Below are positions 35,017 to 42,783 of a stretch of DNA of 60,636 nucleotides, piece by piece (the stretch's first letter is position 1; each line of letters begins with the position of its first letter). Under the pieces are notes generated by a model, which was not told where the DNA came from, made no database searches, and worked only from the letters and a program-made list of their open reading frames with translations. The DNA comes from Acinetobacter sp. P8-3-8 (GTDB lineage Bacteria; Pseudomonadota; Gammaproteobacteria; Pseudomonadales; Moraxellaceae). The position numbers were made by a program, and so were the translations under genes. The stretch spans positions 1-60,636 of the forward strand of contig NZ_AFIE01000016.1 in the NCBI RefSeq assembly GCF_000214135.1, read 5' to 3'.

Positions 35017-36672
35017 TCACCAATTTCTAAAGCGGCTTGGAGGGGAATACATGCCTTCAGACCATTTCACTAAATCTTTAACGGACTGTGCGGCAAGCAG
35101 GTCACGAGTGGCTTGTGAGGGATCAATGCCTAAATCTTCTGGACGTTGAATAATGCCTCTGCTACGGAGTTCTTCTACTTTTTGATGATCACGTCCCATG
35201 CCGATGGCTGTGTAGCCTGCAACACCACGAATGGCTTGCTCACGTTCTTCAGCCGTCCGACAAAGCAGTAGATTGGCAATACCTTCTTCGGTAACAACAT
35301 GAGTGACATCTTCGCCATAAATCATAATTGGAGGGAAGTCGCTGCCCATTTTTTCTTGTAATTGCCATGCATCAAGCTCTTCTACAAATACGGGATGCAT
35401 ATGTTCACGGAATGTTTCAACCAGTTGTACAACTAATTTACGACCTTTGATGGCTTTACCATCAACAGCTTCTTTGCCTGCTTTGGTATAAGCAAAACTA
35501 GAATGGCGTCGCCCATGCGGATCAGAACCCATATTTGGCGCACCACCGAAACCAGCAATACGGTCTACTGTTGCAGTGGAACTATTCCCTTGTAAATCCA
35601 TTTGCAAGGTAGAACCAATAAATAGGTCACACGCATATAAACCTGCTGTTTGAGAAAAAGCACGATTTGAACGCATGCTACCGTCTGCACCAGTAAAGAA
35701 AATATCTGAACGATTACGGATATATTCTTCCATACCAACTTCAGAACCAAAGCTATGAATTGATTCAACAAAACCACTTTCAATAGCTGGAATGAGAGTA
35801 GGATGTGGATTCAAAGCCCAATTGGTACAAATTTTTCCTTTTAGACCTAATTCATTACCAAAAGTAGGCAATAATAATTCAATAGCTGCTGTATCGAATC
35901 CAATACCATGATTCAAGCGTTGAATTTGATAAGGTGCATAGATGCCCTTAATCACCATCATTGCCATAAGGATCTGCACTTCTGTAATTTGCGCTGGATC
36001 ACGGGTAAATAACGGTTCAATATAGTTTTCTTTAGGGCTGACAATAAAGAAATTAACCCAATCGGAAGGAATATCGACACGTGGAACTTTATCAACTAAC
36101 TCATTCACTTGCGCAATGACAATACCGCTTTTAAAAGCTGTGGCTTCTACAATCGCAGGAGTATCTTCGGTATTCGCACCTGTGTATAAGTTACCTTCAG
36201 CATCTGCAGAATGTGCTGTGATCAAGCAAACATTTGGTGTTAGATCAATGAAATAACGACCATAAAGTTCTAAATAGGTATGAATAGAACCAATAGAAAT
36301 CTTCTGTTGTTGTACAAGCTGTGCTAAACGAAGGCTTTGAGGTCCTGAAAATGAAAAATCAACTTTTGATGCAATACCTTTTTCAAAAACATCTAAATGA
36401 CTCGGTAGAGCAAGTACAGATTGTAAAATATGCAGATCATGCAAAACTTCAGGATTACACTGACTCAGTGCTTTTGATAAAAAATCTGCCTGCTTTTGGT
36501 TATTACCTTCTTGGCAAACTTTATCTCCACTGGAAATAACCGTTTCTAGCAGTTCTATCACACGAGAATGCGTGACCTGTTTTTCAAAACCTTTTAATTT
36601 TGCCTGTTCAAGCTTTTTAAGCGTTCTAGACTTTTGTGTATTCCAAAGTCGCTTATTGATGATGTTATTCAT
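35017..36672 (-). CDS. mdcA: Malonate decarboxylase alpha subunit
   Basis: A 551-residue acetyl-S-ACP:malonate ACP transferase, exchanging acetate for malonate on the carrier. Landmarks are FSGPQSLRLAQLVQQQKI, NHGIGFDTAAIELLLPTFG and GFGGAPNMGSDPHGRRHSS. CAGGTG precedes the ATG, 17 bases after madM. Confidence 0.95.
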   Translation of the reverse strand: MNNIINKRLWNTQKSRTLKKLEQAKLKGFEKQVTHSRVIELLETVISSGDKVCQEGNNQKQADFLSKALSQCNPEVLHDLHILQSVLALPSHLDVFEKGIASKVDFSFSGPQSLRLAQLVQQQKISIGSIHTYLELYGRYFIDLTPNVCLITAHSADAEGNLYTGANTEDTPAIVEATAFKSGIVIAQVNELVDKVPRVDIPSDWVNFFIVSPKENYIEPLFTRDPAQITEVQILMAMMVIKGIYAPYQIQRLNHGIGFDTAAIELLLPTFGNELGLKGKICTNWALNPHPTLIPAIESGFVESIHSFGSEVGMEEYIRNRSDIFFTGADGSMRSNRAFSQTAGLYACDLFIGSTLQMDLQGNSSTATVDRIAGFGGAPNMGSDPHGRRHSSFAYTKAGKEAVDGKAIKGRKLVVQLVETFREHMHPVFVEELDAWQLQEKMGSDFPPIMIYGEDVTHVVTEEGIANLLLCRTAEEREQAIRGVAGYTAIGMGRDHQKVEELRSRGIIQRPEDLGIDPSQATRDLLAAQSVKDLVKWSEGMYSPPSRFRNW

Positions 36673-36689
36673 TTAATCACCTGATATTT

Positions 36690-37451
36690 TTAACTGAAAA
36701 TTGCATTGACTGTCAGGAAAAAGAGCGAGGGAGCCAGTAAGCAGCCTAAACCTGTGTAAAAGGTTGCAACTAAAGCACCATAAGGCACAAGGCGAACATC
36801 TGTACCCGCAAGACCAGCAGCAGTACCACTTGTTGTACCTGCCATACCGCCAAAAATCATTGCAGAACGTGGGCTTTTTAAATACATAAATTTAGCAAGA
36901 AGTGGTGTTCCGACCATGAAAAAGACCGACTTGATGAGACCAATCGCAATGGACAAAGCAATGACTTCTGAACTCGCACCGATTGCTGTACCTGTAATGG
37001 GGCCGACGATATAAGTCATGGCACCTGCGCCGATTGTGGTCATTGAAATCGGATCTTTATAGCCCATCATCCATGCCACACCTGCACCCACAATAAACGG
37101 AATAACACAACCTAAAACCAGTGCAATCAGTCCAACCTTGCCCGCTTTTTTAACTTCTTTTACATCCACTTCAAAAGCTGTAGATGCAATCGCTAAATCA
37201 CGGATCATTGATCCACCAAGGAGTGCAAAACCTGAGAAAATCGCAATATCGGATAAGCCTTTAGTACCGTGGGTATACACACCTGCAAAGTAGGCAACGA
37301 CAAGGCCCATTGTGATTGCAATCGCAGAACTCTGTAATTTACCTCCAGTTAGGTATTTTGAAAGAATCTGCGAAACAAACATCATCAATCCAGTGACAGC
37401 GAGTGCCGTGACTAATGCATTTTTGGTTAATACTTGAATTAAAACGTCCAT
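36690..37451 (-). CDS. madM: Malonate transporter subunit MadM
   Basis: A 253-residue membrane protein (about 7-8 helices) forming a sodium- or proton-coupled malonate importer with MadL; called mdcM in Acinetobacter. Landmarks are YLTGGKLQSSAIAITMGL and AMIFGGMAGTTSGTAAGLAG. GGGAG precedes the ATG. Confidence 0.93.
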   Translation of the reverse strand: MDVLIQVLTKNALVTALAVTGLMMFVSQILSKYLTGGKLQSSAIAITMGLVVAYFAGVYTHGTKGLSDIAIFSGFALLGGSMIRDLAIASTAFEVDVKEVKKAGKVGLIALVLGCVIPFIVGAGVAWMMGYKDPISMTTIGAGAMTYIVGPITGTAIGASSEVIALSIAIGLIKSVFFMVGTPLLAKFMYLKSPRSAMIFGGMAGTTSGTAAGLAGTDVRLVPYGALVATFYTGLGCLLAPSLFFLTVNAIFS

Positions 37452-37495
37452 ACAAAAACTCCCTAAATTCCTTTATATGTGAGGAGTGGTGACTT

Positions 37496-37912
37496 TTATG
37501 CTTTAGTTGCATCAGTCGATTGTGTTTTTTGTTCAGTAGGCCATTCAAAACTGTCATAGTCATTACTGAATTTGTTTAACCAGCGGATCACCAAAACCGT
37601 TGCAATGAGAGAACCAACTGCAACAATCAGACCCACCATGCCACCAGATAAAGCCGCAACAACGTTTTGCCCCGCAGACATCGCTACAACGATAGGGATA
37701 TACATGCCTGACCAATACAAAACACCAAATTGAGTGACTTTAGGCAAATAACCTTTTTTAGCCAGTAACTCCTTGCTGGCAATTAAAAGGATCATGGCAA
37801 TGGCAACGCCGCCAACATTTGCTTTTACACCAAGTAAAATACCCAGTGTATTACCGAGATAATCGCCAAGTAGATGGCAGATTGCGAGTAATGCTGTACC
37901 GTAAATAATCAT
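37496..37912 (-). CDS. madL: Malonate transporter subunit MadL
   Basis: A 138-residue membrane protein with four hydrophobic helices, the small partner of MadM (mdcL). It begins MIIYGTALLAICHLLGDYLG and has the conserved GVKANVGGVAIAMI. A strong GGAGG precedes the ATG. It is first in the nine-gene malonate operon. Confidence 0.92.
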   Translation of the reverse strand: MIIYGTALLAICHLLGDYLGNTLGILLGVKANVGGVAIAMILLIASKELLAKKGYLPKVTQFGVLYWSGMYIPIVVAMSAGQNVVAALSGGMVGLIVAVGSLIATVLVIRWLNKFSNDYDSFEWPTEQKTQSTDATKA

Positions 37913-37970
37913 CTTCTATCCTCCATGGATCGAGATTTAGTAGTAATAAACATCCTTATATTTTGTTATA

Positions 37971-37999
37971 GTTATATCTAGAATGTATTCAAATGGCAA
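37971..37999 (-). promoter_or_regulatory. Sigma-70 promoter of mdcLMACDEGBH
   Basis: On the minus strand, TTGCCA (37999-37994), a 17-base spacer, then TATAAC (37976-37971), about 60 bases before madL. The spacer contains a degenerate MdcY-like site. Confidence 0.6.
37982..37993. promoter_or_regulatory. Degenerate MdcY-like site in the mdcL promoter spacer
   Basis: AATGTATTCAAA matches 9 of 12 positions of the reported MdcY site ATTGTATACAAT and fills most of the spacer between the -35 and -10 of the mdcL promoter, where a bound repressor would block RNA polymerase. Confidence 0.45.
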
Positions 38000-38024
38000 T
38001 ATTTTTGTGCTCAAAATACATAAT

Positions 38025-38036
38025 ATTGTATACAAA
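38025..38036. promoter_or_regulatory. MdcY operator
   Basis: ATTGTATACAAA matches 11 of 12 positions of the MdcY recognition sequence ATTGTATACAAT known from A. calcoaceticus. It lies 11 bases upstream of the mdcY ATG, suggesting autoregulation as well as control of the divergent malonate operon. Confidence 0.75.
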
Positions 38037-38046
38037 ATGGTGTGAT

Positions 38047-38718
38047 ATGAATTTAATCAAAGACTTACCGTTATCTATTCAAGTCAGTAAAAAAATAGAA
38101 GATGATATTATCTTTGGGCATTTTTTACCTGGGACAAAGCTTGATGAAGCTGAACTCTGTGAACGTTATGGTGCTTCTAGAACACCTATACGAGAAGCTT
38201 TGAAACTGCTTGCTGCAGAGGGGCTTGTTGAAATTCGCCCAAGACGAGGCGCAATTGTTCCTGAAGTTAACCCGATGACTTTATGCGAAATGTTTGAAGT
38301 GATGGCTGAGTTGGAAGGGATGTGTGGGCGCTTGGCTGCTAGACGTATTCAAGAAGATGAAAAAGTGCAGTTATTACATTTGCATAAACGCTGTGAGGAA
38401 TATCTAGAATCGAATGATTCGGAAAATTATTATGAAATGAATCGACAGTTTCATTTTCAAATTTATTCAGCGAGTCACAATACTTTTTTAATTGAACAAG
38501 CCAGTAGCCTACATAAAAGATTACATCCATATCGTAGATTACAACTGAGAGTAAACAACAGAATGAACAATTCTTTTGCAGAGCATAATGAGATTGTTCA
38601 AGCCATTATTGGTGGTGATGAAACGAAAGCTGCGACATTATTACGTGAGCATGTTGTGATTCAAGGACAGAAATTTACAGATTTAATTTCGACTATAAAT
38701 GCATATGCGAAGCAATAA
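38047..38718 (+). CDS. mdcY: GntR/FadR-family repressor of the malonate operon
   Basis: A 223-residue regulator: N-terminal winged helix (LDEAELCERYGASRTPIREALKLLAAEG) and C-terminal FCD helical ligand domain with metal-type histidines (NRQFHFQIYSASHN, AEHNEIVQAI). The frame opens at 37993, but the ATG at 38047 gives a normal start and leaves the operator upstream. It is divergent from madL. In A. calcoaceticus the equivalent MdcY is a malonate-responsive repressor. Confidence 0.9.
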   Translation: MNLIKDLPLSIQVSKKIEDDIIFGHFLPGTKLDEAELCERYGASRTPIREALKLLAAEGLVEIRPRRGAIVPEVNPMTLCEMFEVMAELEGMCGRLAARRIQEDEKVQLLHLHKRCEEYLESNDSENYYEMNRQFHFQIYSASHNTFLIEQASSLHKRLHPYRRLQLRVNNRMNNSFAEHNEIVQAIIGGDETKAATLLREHVVIQGQKFTDLISTINAYAKQ

Positions 38719-38750
38719 TTTATAAATGACCAGTTTGTAGAGGTTTATAA

Positions 38751-38802
38751 AATAGTGGACTTGCACTCTTGTATTTTATTTCACAGAATCAAGTCCACTA
38801 TT
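38751..38802. repeat. Inverted repeat after mdcY
   Basis: AATAGTGGACTTG, a 26-base loop, CAAGTCCACTATT: a perfect 13-bp inverted repeat between the convergent mdcY and pcaU genes. The loop is long for a classic terminator, but the place suggests a transcription end or repeat element. Confidence 0.6.
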
Positions 38803-38976
38803 ATATTGGTTCGTCATAGGCAGTTTATTTCAAATGCTAATCTAAGAATTAATTCTAACAGTCAATGCCTCATTGTTATTGCCGAAGCTTGCTGATCAGA
38901 TCGTTTTATCTATTGAAAATATACATAAATAGCAACTATAAACGTTGATGCATTTATAAATTTTCTTCCCTCATAA

Positions 38977-39801
38977 TTATAAAATATTACGTAATTCTCG
39001 CGCTGTTTCTTGTAACAACGGCAAAATATGTTGAACTAAATATTCTTTGGTGGTTCGCATGGTTGGAGAAACAATATTCAATGCAGCAACAACTTTAGAC
39101 TTTTGGTCATAAATAGGTACAGCCAGTGCATGTACGCCGAGTTCATGTTCTTCACTAGAATAGCACCAGTCTTGTTCCTTAATCTTATCTAACAAAGCAA
39201 GAAAATCGTGGTTATCCGTTATTGTATATTTGGTTAAACGCTGTAAAGGATATTTTTCTAACCATTCGTGTTGTTCATTTTGCGTTAAATATGCCAATAA
39301 TATTTTTCCAGCAGAAGTCGCATGGGCAGGCAAACGATTACCCAAATGTAAGCCATAAGGATTAACACGATCTGTTTGTTGATGCGCTGCACTACGAGCA
39401 ATGGTAATAGCTTCATAGCTATCCAATACCATGACAGAAAAAATAAGAGATGTTTGATTGGTCAGTAAGTTCAATAAAGGCTGAGAAATTTTAGGAAGTT
39501 GTGCTCCACCTAAATAAGATCCTGAAAATTTTAAGATTTTTGGCGTTAAATAAAAATAATGACCATCTGTTTCTAAATAACCTAAATATTCAAGTGTAAG
39601 TAAATGCCGTCGTGCCGCTGCACGGGTCATGCCTGTACGTTCTGCAACCATTGAAATATTCAGCCGATGTCGATCTGTTCCAAAGCTATCCAAAATCGCC
39701 ATACCTTTACTGATACCAGCCACAAAGTCTTCGTGTCGTATGACTTTTTTATTGTCTTTATTTTGAATCATTTTTTTAGATTCATTTAATGTTTTATCCA
39801 T
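38977..39801 (-). CDS. pcaU: IclR-type activator of pca-qui genes
   Basis: A 274-residue regulator of the PcaU/PcaR/PobR group. The N-terminal helix-turn-helix is MVAERTGMTRAAARRHLLTLEYLGYL and the effector domain contains GNRLPAHATSAGKILLAYL. It is transcribed away from pcaI across a gap containing three copies of the PcaU repeat. In ADP1, PcaU responds to protocatechuate, activates pca-qui and represses itself. AAGG precedes the ATG. Confidence 0.93.
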   Translation of the reverse strand: MDKTLNESKKMIQNKDNKKVIRHEDFVAGISKGMAILDSFGTDRHRLNISMVAERTGMTRAAARRHLLTLEYLGYLETDGHYFYLTPKILKFSGSYLGGAQLPKISQPLLNLLTNQTSLIFSVMVLDSYEAITIARSAAHQQTDRVNPYGLHLGNRLPAHATSAGKILLAYLTQNEQHEWLEKYPLQRLTKYTITDNHDFLALLDKIKEQDWCYSSEEHELGVHALAVPIYDQKSKVVAALNIVSPTMRTTKEYLVQHILPLLQETARELRNIL

Positions 39802-39881
39802 TTTAAGCAGCCTTCGGAATTTTATTCATTTGAGGTTTTGATGATTCACTATAACGTGAAATCAGAGTGAAATAATCAGGT

Positions 39882-39922
39882 TTTGTTCGATACATAGTGA
39901 ATTTGTTCGATCATCGAACAAA
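39882..39922. promoter_or_regulatory. PcaU operator: direct repeat plus palindrome
   Basis: TTTGTTCGAT occurs at 39882-39891 and again at 39902-39911, exactly 20 bases on, and its inverted copy ATCGAACAAA lies at 39913-39922 after one base. This is the three-repeat layout (one direct copy plus a perfect palindrome) known for PcaU in A. baylyi. It serves both pcaU and pcaI promoters. Confidence 0.9.
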
Positions 39923-40085
39923 ACATACCTTAATGACCTAGCCCTTAGATTGGAAATGATAAAAAATGAACAAATAAGGAAATCGAACTAAAGCACTCGG
40001 GAATATTGTTTTAGTTGAATTATCTCTCAGAAAGTTAGGTTTCCATGATTTTTCTAATTCGCGTGACGCGCAATGGAGTTATCTG

Positions 40086-40757
40086 ATGATCGATAAAAGT
40101 TCATTATCCATGAAGGAAGTACTCAGCCAGATCCAAGATGGTTCCACCATCATGATTGGCGGTTTTGGAACAGCAGGACAACCTGCCGAATTAATCGATG
40201 GCTTAATCGAACTCGGCGTCAAAGACCTCGTCATTATCAATAACAACGCAGGCAATGGCGACTATGGCCTTGCCAAACTCCTCAAAGCCGGCGCAGTGCG
40301 TAAAATGATTTGCTCATTCCCACGCCAATCCGACTCTTGGGTTTTCGATGAACTCTACCGTGCAGGCAAAATCGAACTCGAATTAGTCCCCCAAGGCAAC
40401 TTAGCCTGTCGCATCCAAGCCGCAGGCATGGGATTGGGTCCAATCTACACCCCAACAGGTTTTGGCACACAACTGGCAGAAGGCAAACAAACCCTCAACT
40501 ACCAAGGTAAAGACTACGTCCTCGAAACCCCACTCAAAGCCGACTTTGCCTTGATCAAAGCCCAACAAGGCGATCGTTGGGGTAACCTCATCTACCGCAA
40601 AGCCGCACGAAACTTCGGTCCGATCATGGCTATGGCAGCCGATATCACCATTGCCCAAGTCACAGAAGTGGTTGAACTCGGCGCACTCGATCCAGAACAG
40701 ATCGTTACACCAGGCATCTTTGTACAGCATGTTGTTGCTGTGACACCTGCACAATAA
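40086..40757 (+). CDS. pcaI: 3-oxoadipate CoA-transferase alpha subunit
   Basis: A 223-residue subunit A of succinyl-CoA:3-oxoadipate CoA-transferase, activating beta-ketoadipate. The family motif GGFGTAGQPAELIDGL is near the start, with NNNAGNGDYGLAKLLKAG next. GGAG precedes the ATG. Third codon positions are rich in C (CTC, GGC, GTC, ATC), unlike most neighbours, which may reflect the gene-conversion history known for pcaIJF and catIJF in Acinetobacter. Confidence 0.95.
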   Translation: MIDKSSLSMKEVLSQIQDGSTIMIGGFGTAGQPAELIDGLIELGVKDLVIINNNAGNGDYGLAKLLKAGAVRKMICSFPRQSDSWVFDELYRAGKIELELVPQGNLACRIQAAGMGLGPIYTPTGFGTQLAEGKQTLNYQGKDYVLETPLKADFALIKAQQGDRWGNLIYRKAARNFGPIMAMAADITIAQVTEVVELGALDPEQIVTPGIFVQHVVAVTPAQ

Positions 40758-40776
40758 TTGGATCGGGAGAATAACC

Positions 40777-41430
40777 ATGAGCTACAACAAACTCAGCCGT
40801 GATCAAATTGCACAACGCGTGGCACAAGATATCCCTGATGGCGCCTATGTCAACTTAGGCATAGGCTTACCCACAAAAATTGCCAGTTACCTACCTGCGG
40901 ACAAAGACGTTTTTCTACATTCTGAAAATGGTTTACTGGCCTTTGGCCCACCGCCTGCACAAGGCGAAGAAGATCCCGAACTGATTAATGCAGGTAAAGA
41001 ATACGTCACGCTATTACCAGGTGGTTGCTTTTTTCACCATGGTGACTCCTTTGCCATGATGCGTGGTGGTCATTTAGATATTGCGGTACTCGGTGCATTT
41101 CAAATTGCCGAAAATGGTGATTTGGCCAACTGGCATACAGGTGCGGCCGATGCCATCCCCGCTGTGGGTGGTGCAATGGATTTAGCTGTAGGTGCAAAGA
41201 AAGTCTTTATCACCACAGACCATGTCACCAAAAAAGGTGAACCGAAAATCGTCAAAGAACTGAGCTATCCAGCCACAGGTCTGAAATGCGTGGACCGCAT
41301 CTACACCGATCTGTGTGTCATTGATGTCACACCTGAAGGCTTAAAAGTGATTGAAAAAGTCGACGGCCTAAGCTTTGCAGAATTGCAGTCAATGACGGGT
41401 GCAACTTTAGTGGATGCGACGCAAGCTTAA
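40777..41430 (+). CDS. pcaJ: 3-oxoadipate CoA-transferase beta subunit
   Basis: A 217-residue subunit B; the catalytic glutamate is in LHSENGLLAFGP, preceded by NLGIGLPTKIASYL. It follows pcaI by 19 bases with GGGAG before the ATG. It is separated from pcaF by an inserted repeat element of about 90 bases. Confidence 0.95.
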   Translation: MSYNKLSRDQIAQRVAQDIPDGAYVNLGIGLPTKIASYLPADKDVFLHSENGLLAFGPPPAQGEEDPELINAGKEYVTLLPGGCFFHHGDSFAMMRGGHLDIAVLGAFQIAENGDLANWHTGAADAIPAVGGAMDLAVGAKKVFITTDHVTKKGEPKIVKELSYPATGLKCVDRIYTDLCVIDVTPEGLKVIEKVDGLSFAELQSMTGATLVDATQA

Positions 41431-41446
41431 CTTTTGAATCAATATG

Positions 41447-41535
41447 ACCTCCCTGAATCCCTCCTAAGAGGAGGGAAACGTTCAATACGTTAAATAGAGT
41501 TCATCTCCCTCCTTTCAGGAGGGACAAAGGGAGGT
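41447..41535. repeat. Small inverted-repeat (MITE-like) element between pcaJ and pcaF
   Basis: An 89-base element bounded by ACCTCCCT and AGGGAGGT. Inside are two near-identical hairpins: CCCTCCT-AAG-AGGAGGG (41459-41475) and CCCTCCT-TTC-AGGAGGG (41507-41523). Its right end supplies a strong ribosome-binding sequence in front of pcaF. Confidence 0.75.
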
Positions 41536-41539
41536 AGAA

Positions 41540-41578
41540 ATGGAAAAATTAAAAAATGAAAAACGCTTACATTATTGA
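41540..41578 (+). other. Short out-of-frame ORF overlapping the pcaF start
   Basis: ATG at 41540, five bases after GGGAGGT, reads 12 codons (MEKLKNEKRLHY) and stops at TGA 41576-41578, inside pcaF in another frame. The strong ribosome site therefore fits this ORF better than pcaF, whose ATG is 20 bases away. It could couple or reduce pcaF translation (inference). Confidence 0.4.
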
Positions 41579-42761
41579 CGCGATTCGTACCCCATTCGGC
41601 CGTTATGCAGGAGGCTTAGCCCCTGTTCGTGCAGATGACCTCGGTGCATTGCCGATACAAGCCTTGATGCAACGTAATCCAAGCATTGATTGGACCCAAG
41701 TTGATGACGTGATTTACGGCTGTGCCAATCAAGCAGGAGAAGACAACCGTAATGTTGGACGTATGTCGGCACTATTGGCAGGACTACCCGTTGAAGTTCC
41801 AGCAACAACAGTCAATCGCCTATGTGGTTCATCTTTAGATGCTATTGCGATGGCAGCGCGTGCGATTAAAGCAGGCGAAGCAGACTTGATCATCGCAGGT
41901 GGTGTGGAAAGCATGTCCCGTGCACCTTACGTGATGGGTAAATCAGAAACAGCTTATGGCCGAAGCCAAAAAATAGAAGACACCACCATGGGTTGGCGTT
42001 TTATCAATCCAAAACTCAAAGCCATGTATGGCGTAGATACCATGCCACAAACGGCTGAAAATGTAGCAGAACAATTCAACATCAACCGAGCTGATCAAGA
42101 CCAATTTGCTTTGAACAGCCAACAACGGACAGCAGCGGCACAAGCCCAAGGCTTCTTTAAACACGAAATTATTGCAGTCACCATTCCACAACGCAAAGGT
42201 GACCCGATCATCGTGGATACAGACGAACATCCACGTGCATCAACTACACTAGAAGGTTTAAACAAACTCAAAGGTGTAGTGAAAACGGATGGAACAGTCA
42301 CTGCAGGCAATGCATCAGGAATTAATGATGGTGCAGCAGCCTTATTGATTGCTTCGGATGAAGCCATTCAGCAATACCAACTCAAACCGCGTGCCAAAAT
42401 TATTGCAGCCACAACTGTAGGAATCGAACCGCGCATTATGGGATTTGCTCCTGCGCCTGCCATCAAAAAGCTGCTTAAACAAGCCAATCTCAGCATCGAA
42501 CAGATGGATGTGATTGAGTTGAATGAAGCTTTTGCCGCACAAGCACTTGCTGTGACGCGTGATCTTGGTTTAACGGATGATACAACACAGGTGAATCCGA
42601 ATGGTGGTGCGATTGCAATCGGTCATCCTCTTGGCGCATCGGGTGCGCGTTTAGTGACGACGGCTTTGAATCAGTTGGAACAAACGGGTGGGACTTATGC
42701 TTTGTGTTCGATGTGTATTGGTGTTGGGCAAGGCATTGCGATGATTATTGAAAGAGTTTAA
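41556..42761 (+). CDS. pcaF: 3-oxoadipyl-CoA thiolase
   Basis: A 401-residue thiolase cleaving beta-ketoadipyl-CoA to succinyl-CoA and acetyl-CoA. The acylated cysteine is in VNRLCGSSLDAIAMAA. The C-terminal catalytic residues are in GGAIAIGHPLGASGARL and CSMCIGVGQG. Its ATG lacks a close ribosome site; see the repeat element and short ORF just upstream. Confidence 0.96.
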   Translation: MKNAYIIDAIRTPFGRYAGGLAPVRADDLGALPIQALMQRNPSIDWTQVDDVIYGCANQAGEDNRNVGRMSALLAGLPVEVPATTVNRLCGSSLDAIAMAARAIKAGEADLIIAGGVESMSRAPYVMGKSETAYGRSQKIEDTTMGWRFINPKLKAMYGVDTMPQTAENVAEQFNINRADQDQFALNSQQRTAAAQAQGFFKHEIIAVTIPQRKGDPIIVDTDEHPRASTTLEGLNKLKGVVKTDGTVTAGNASGINDGAAALLIASDEAIQQYQLKPRAKIIAATTVGIEPRIMGFAPAPAIKKLLKQANLSIEQMDVIELNEAFAAQALAVTRDLGLTDDTTQVNPNGGAIAIGHPLGASGARLVTTALNQLEQTGGTYALCSMCIGVGQGIAMIIERV

Positions 42762-42783
42762 GGCAAATTAAGGAATAACAATC

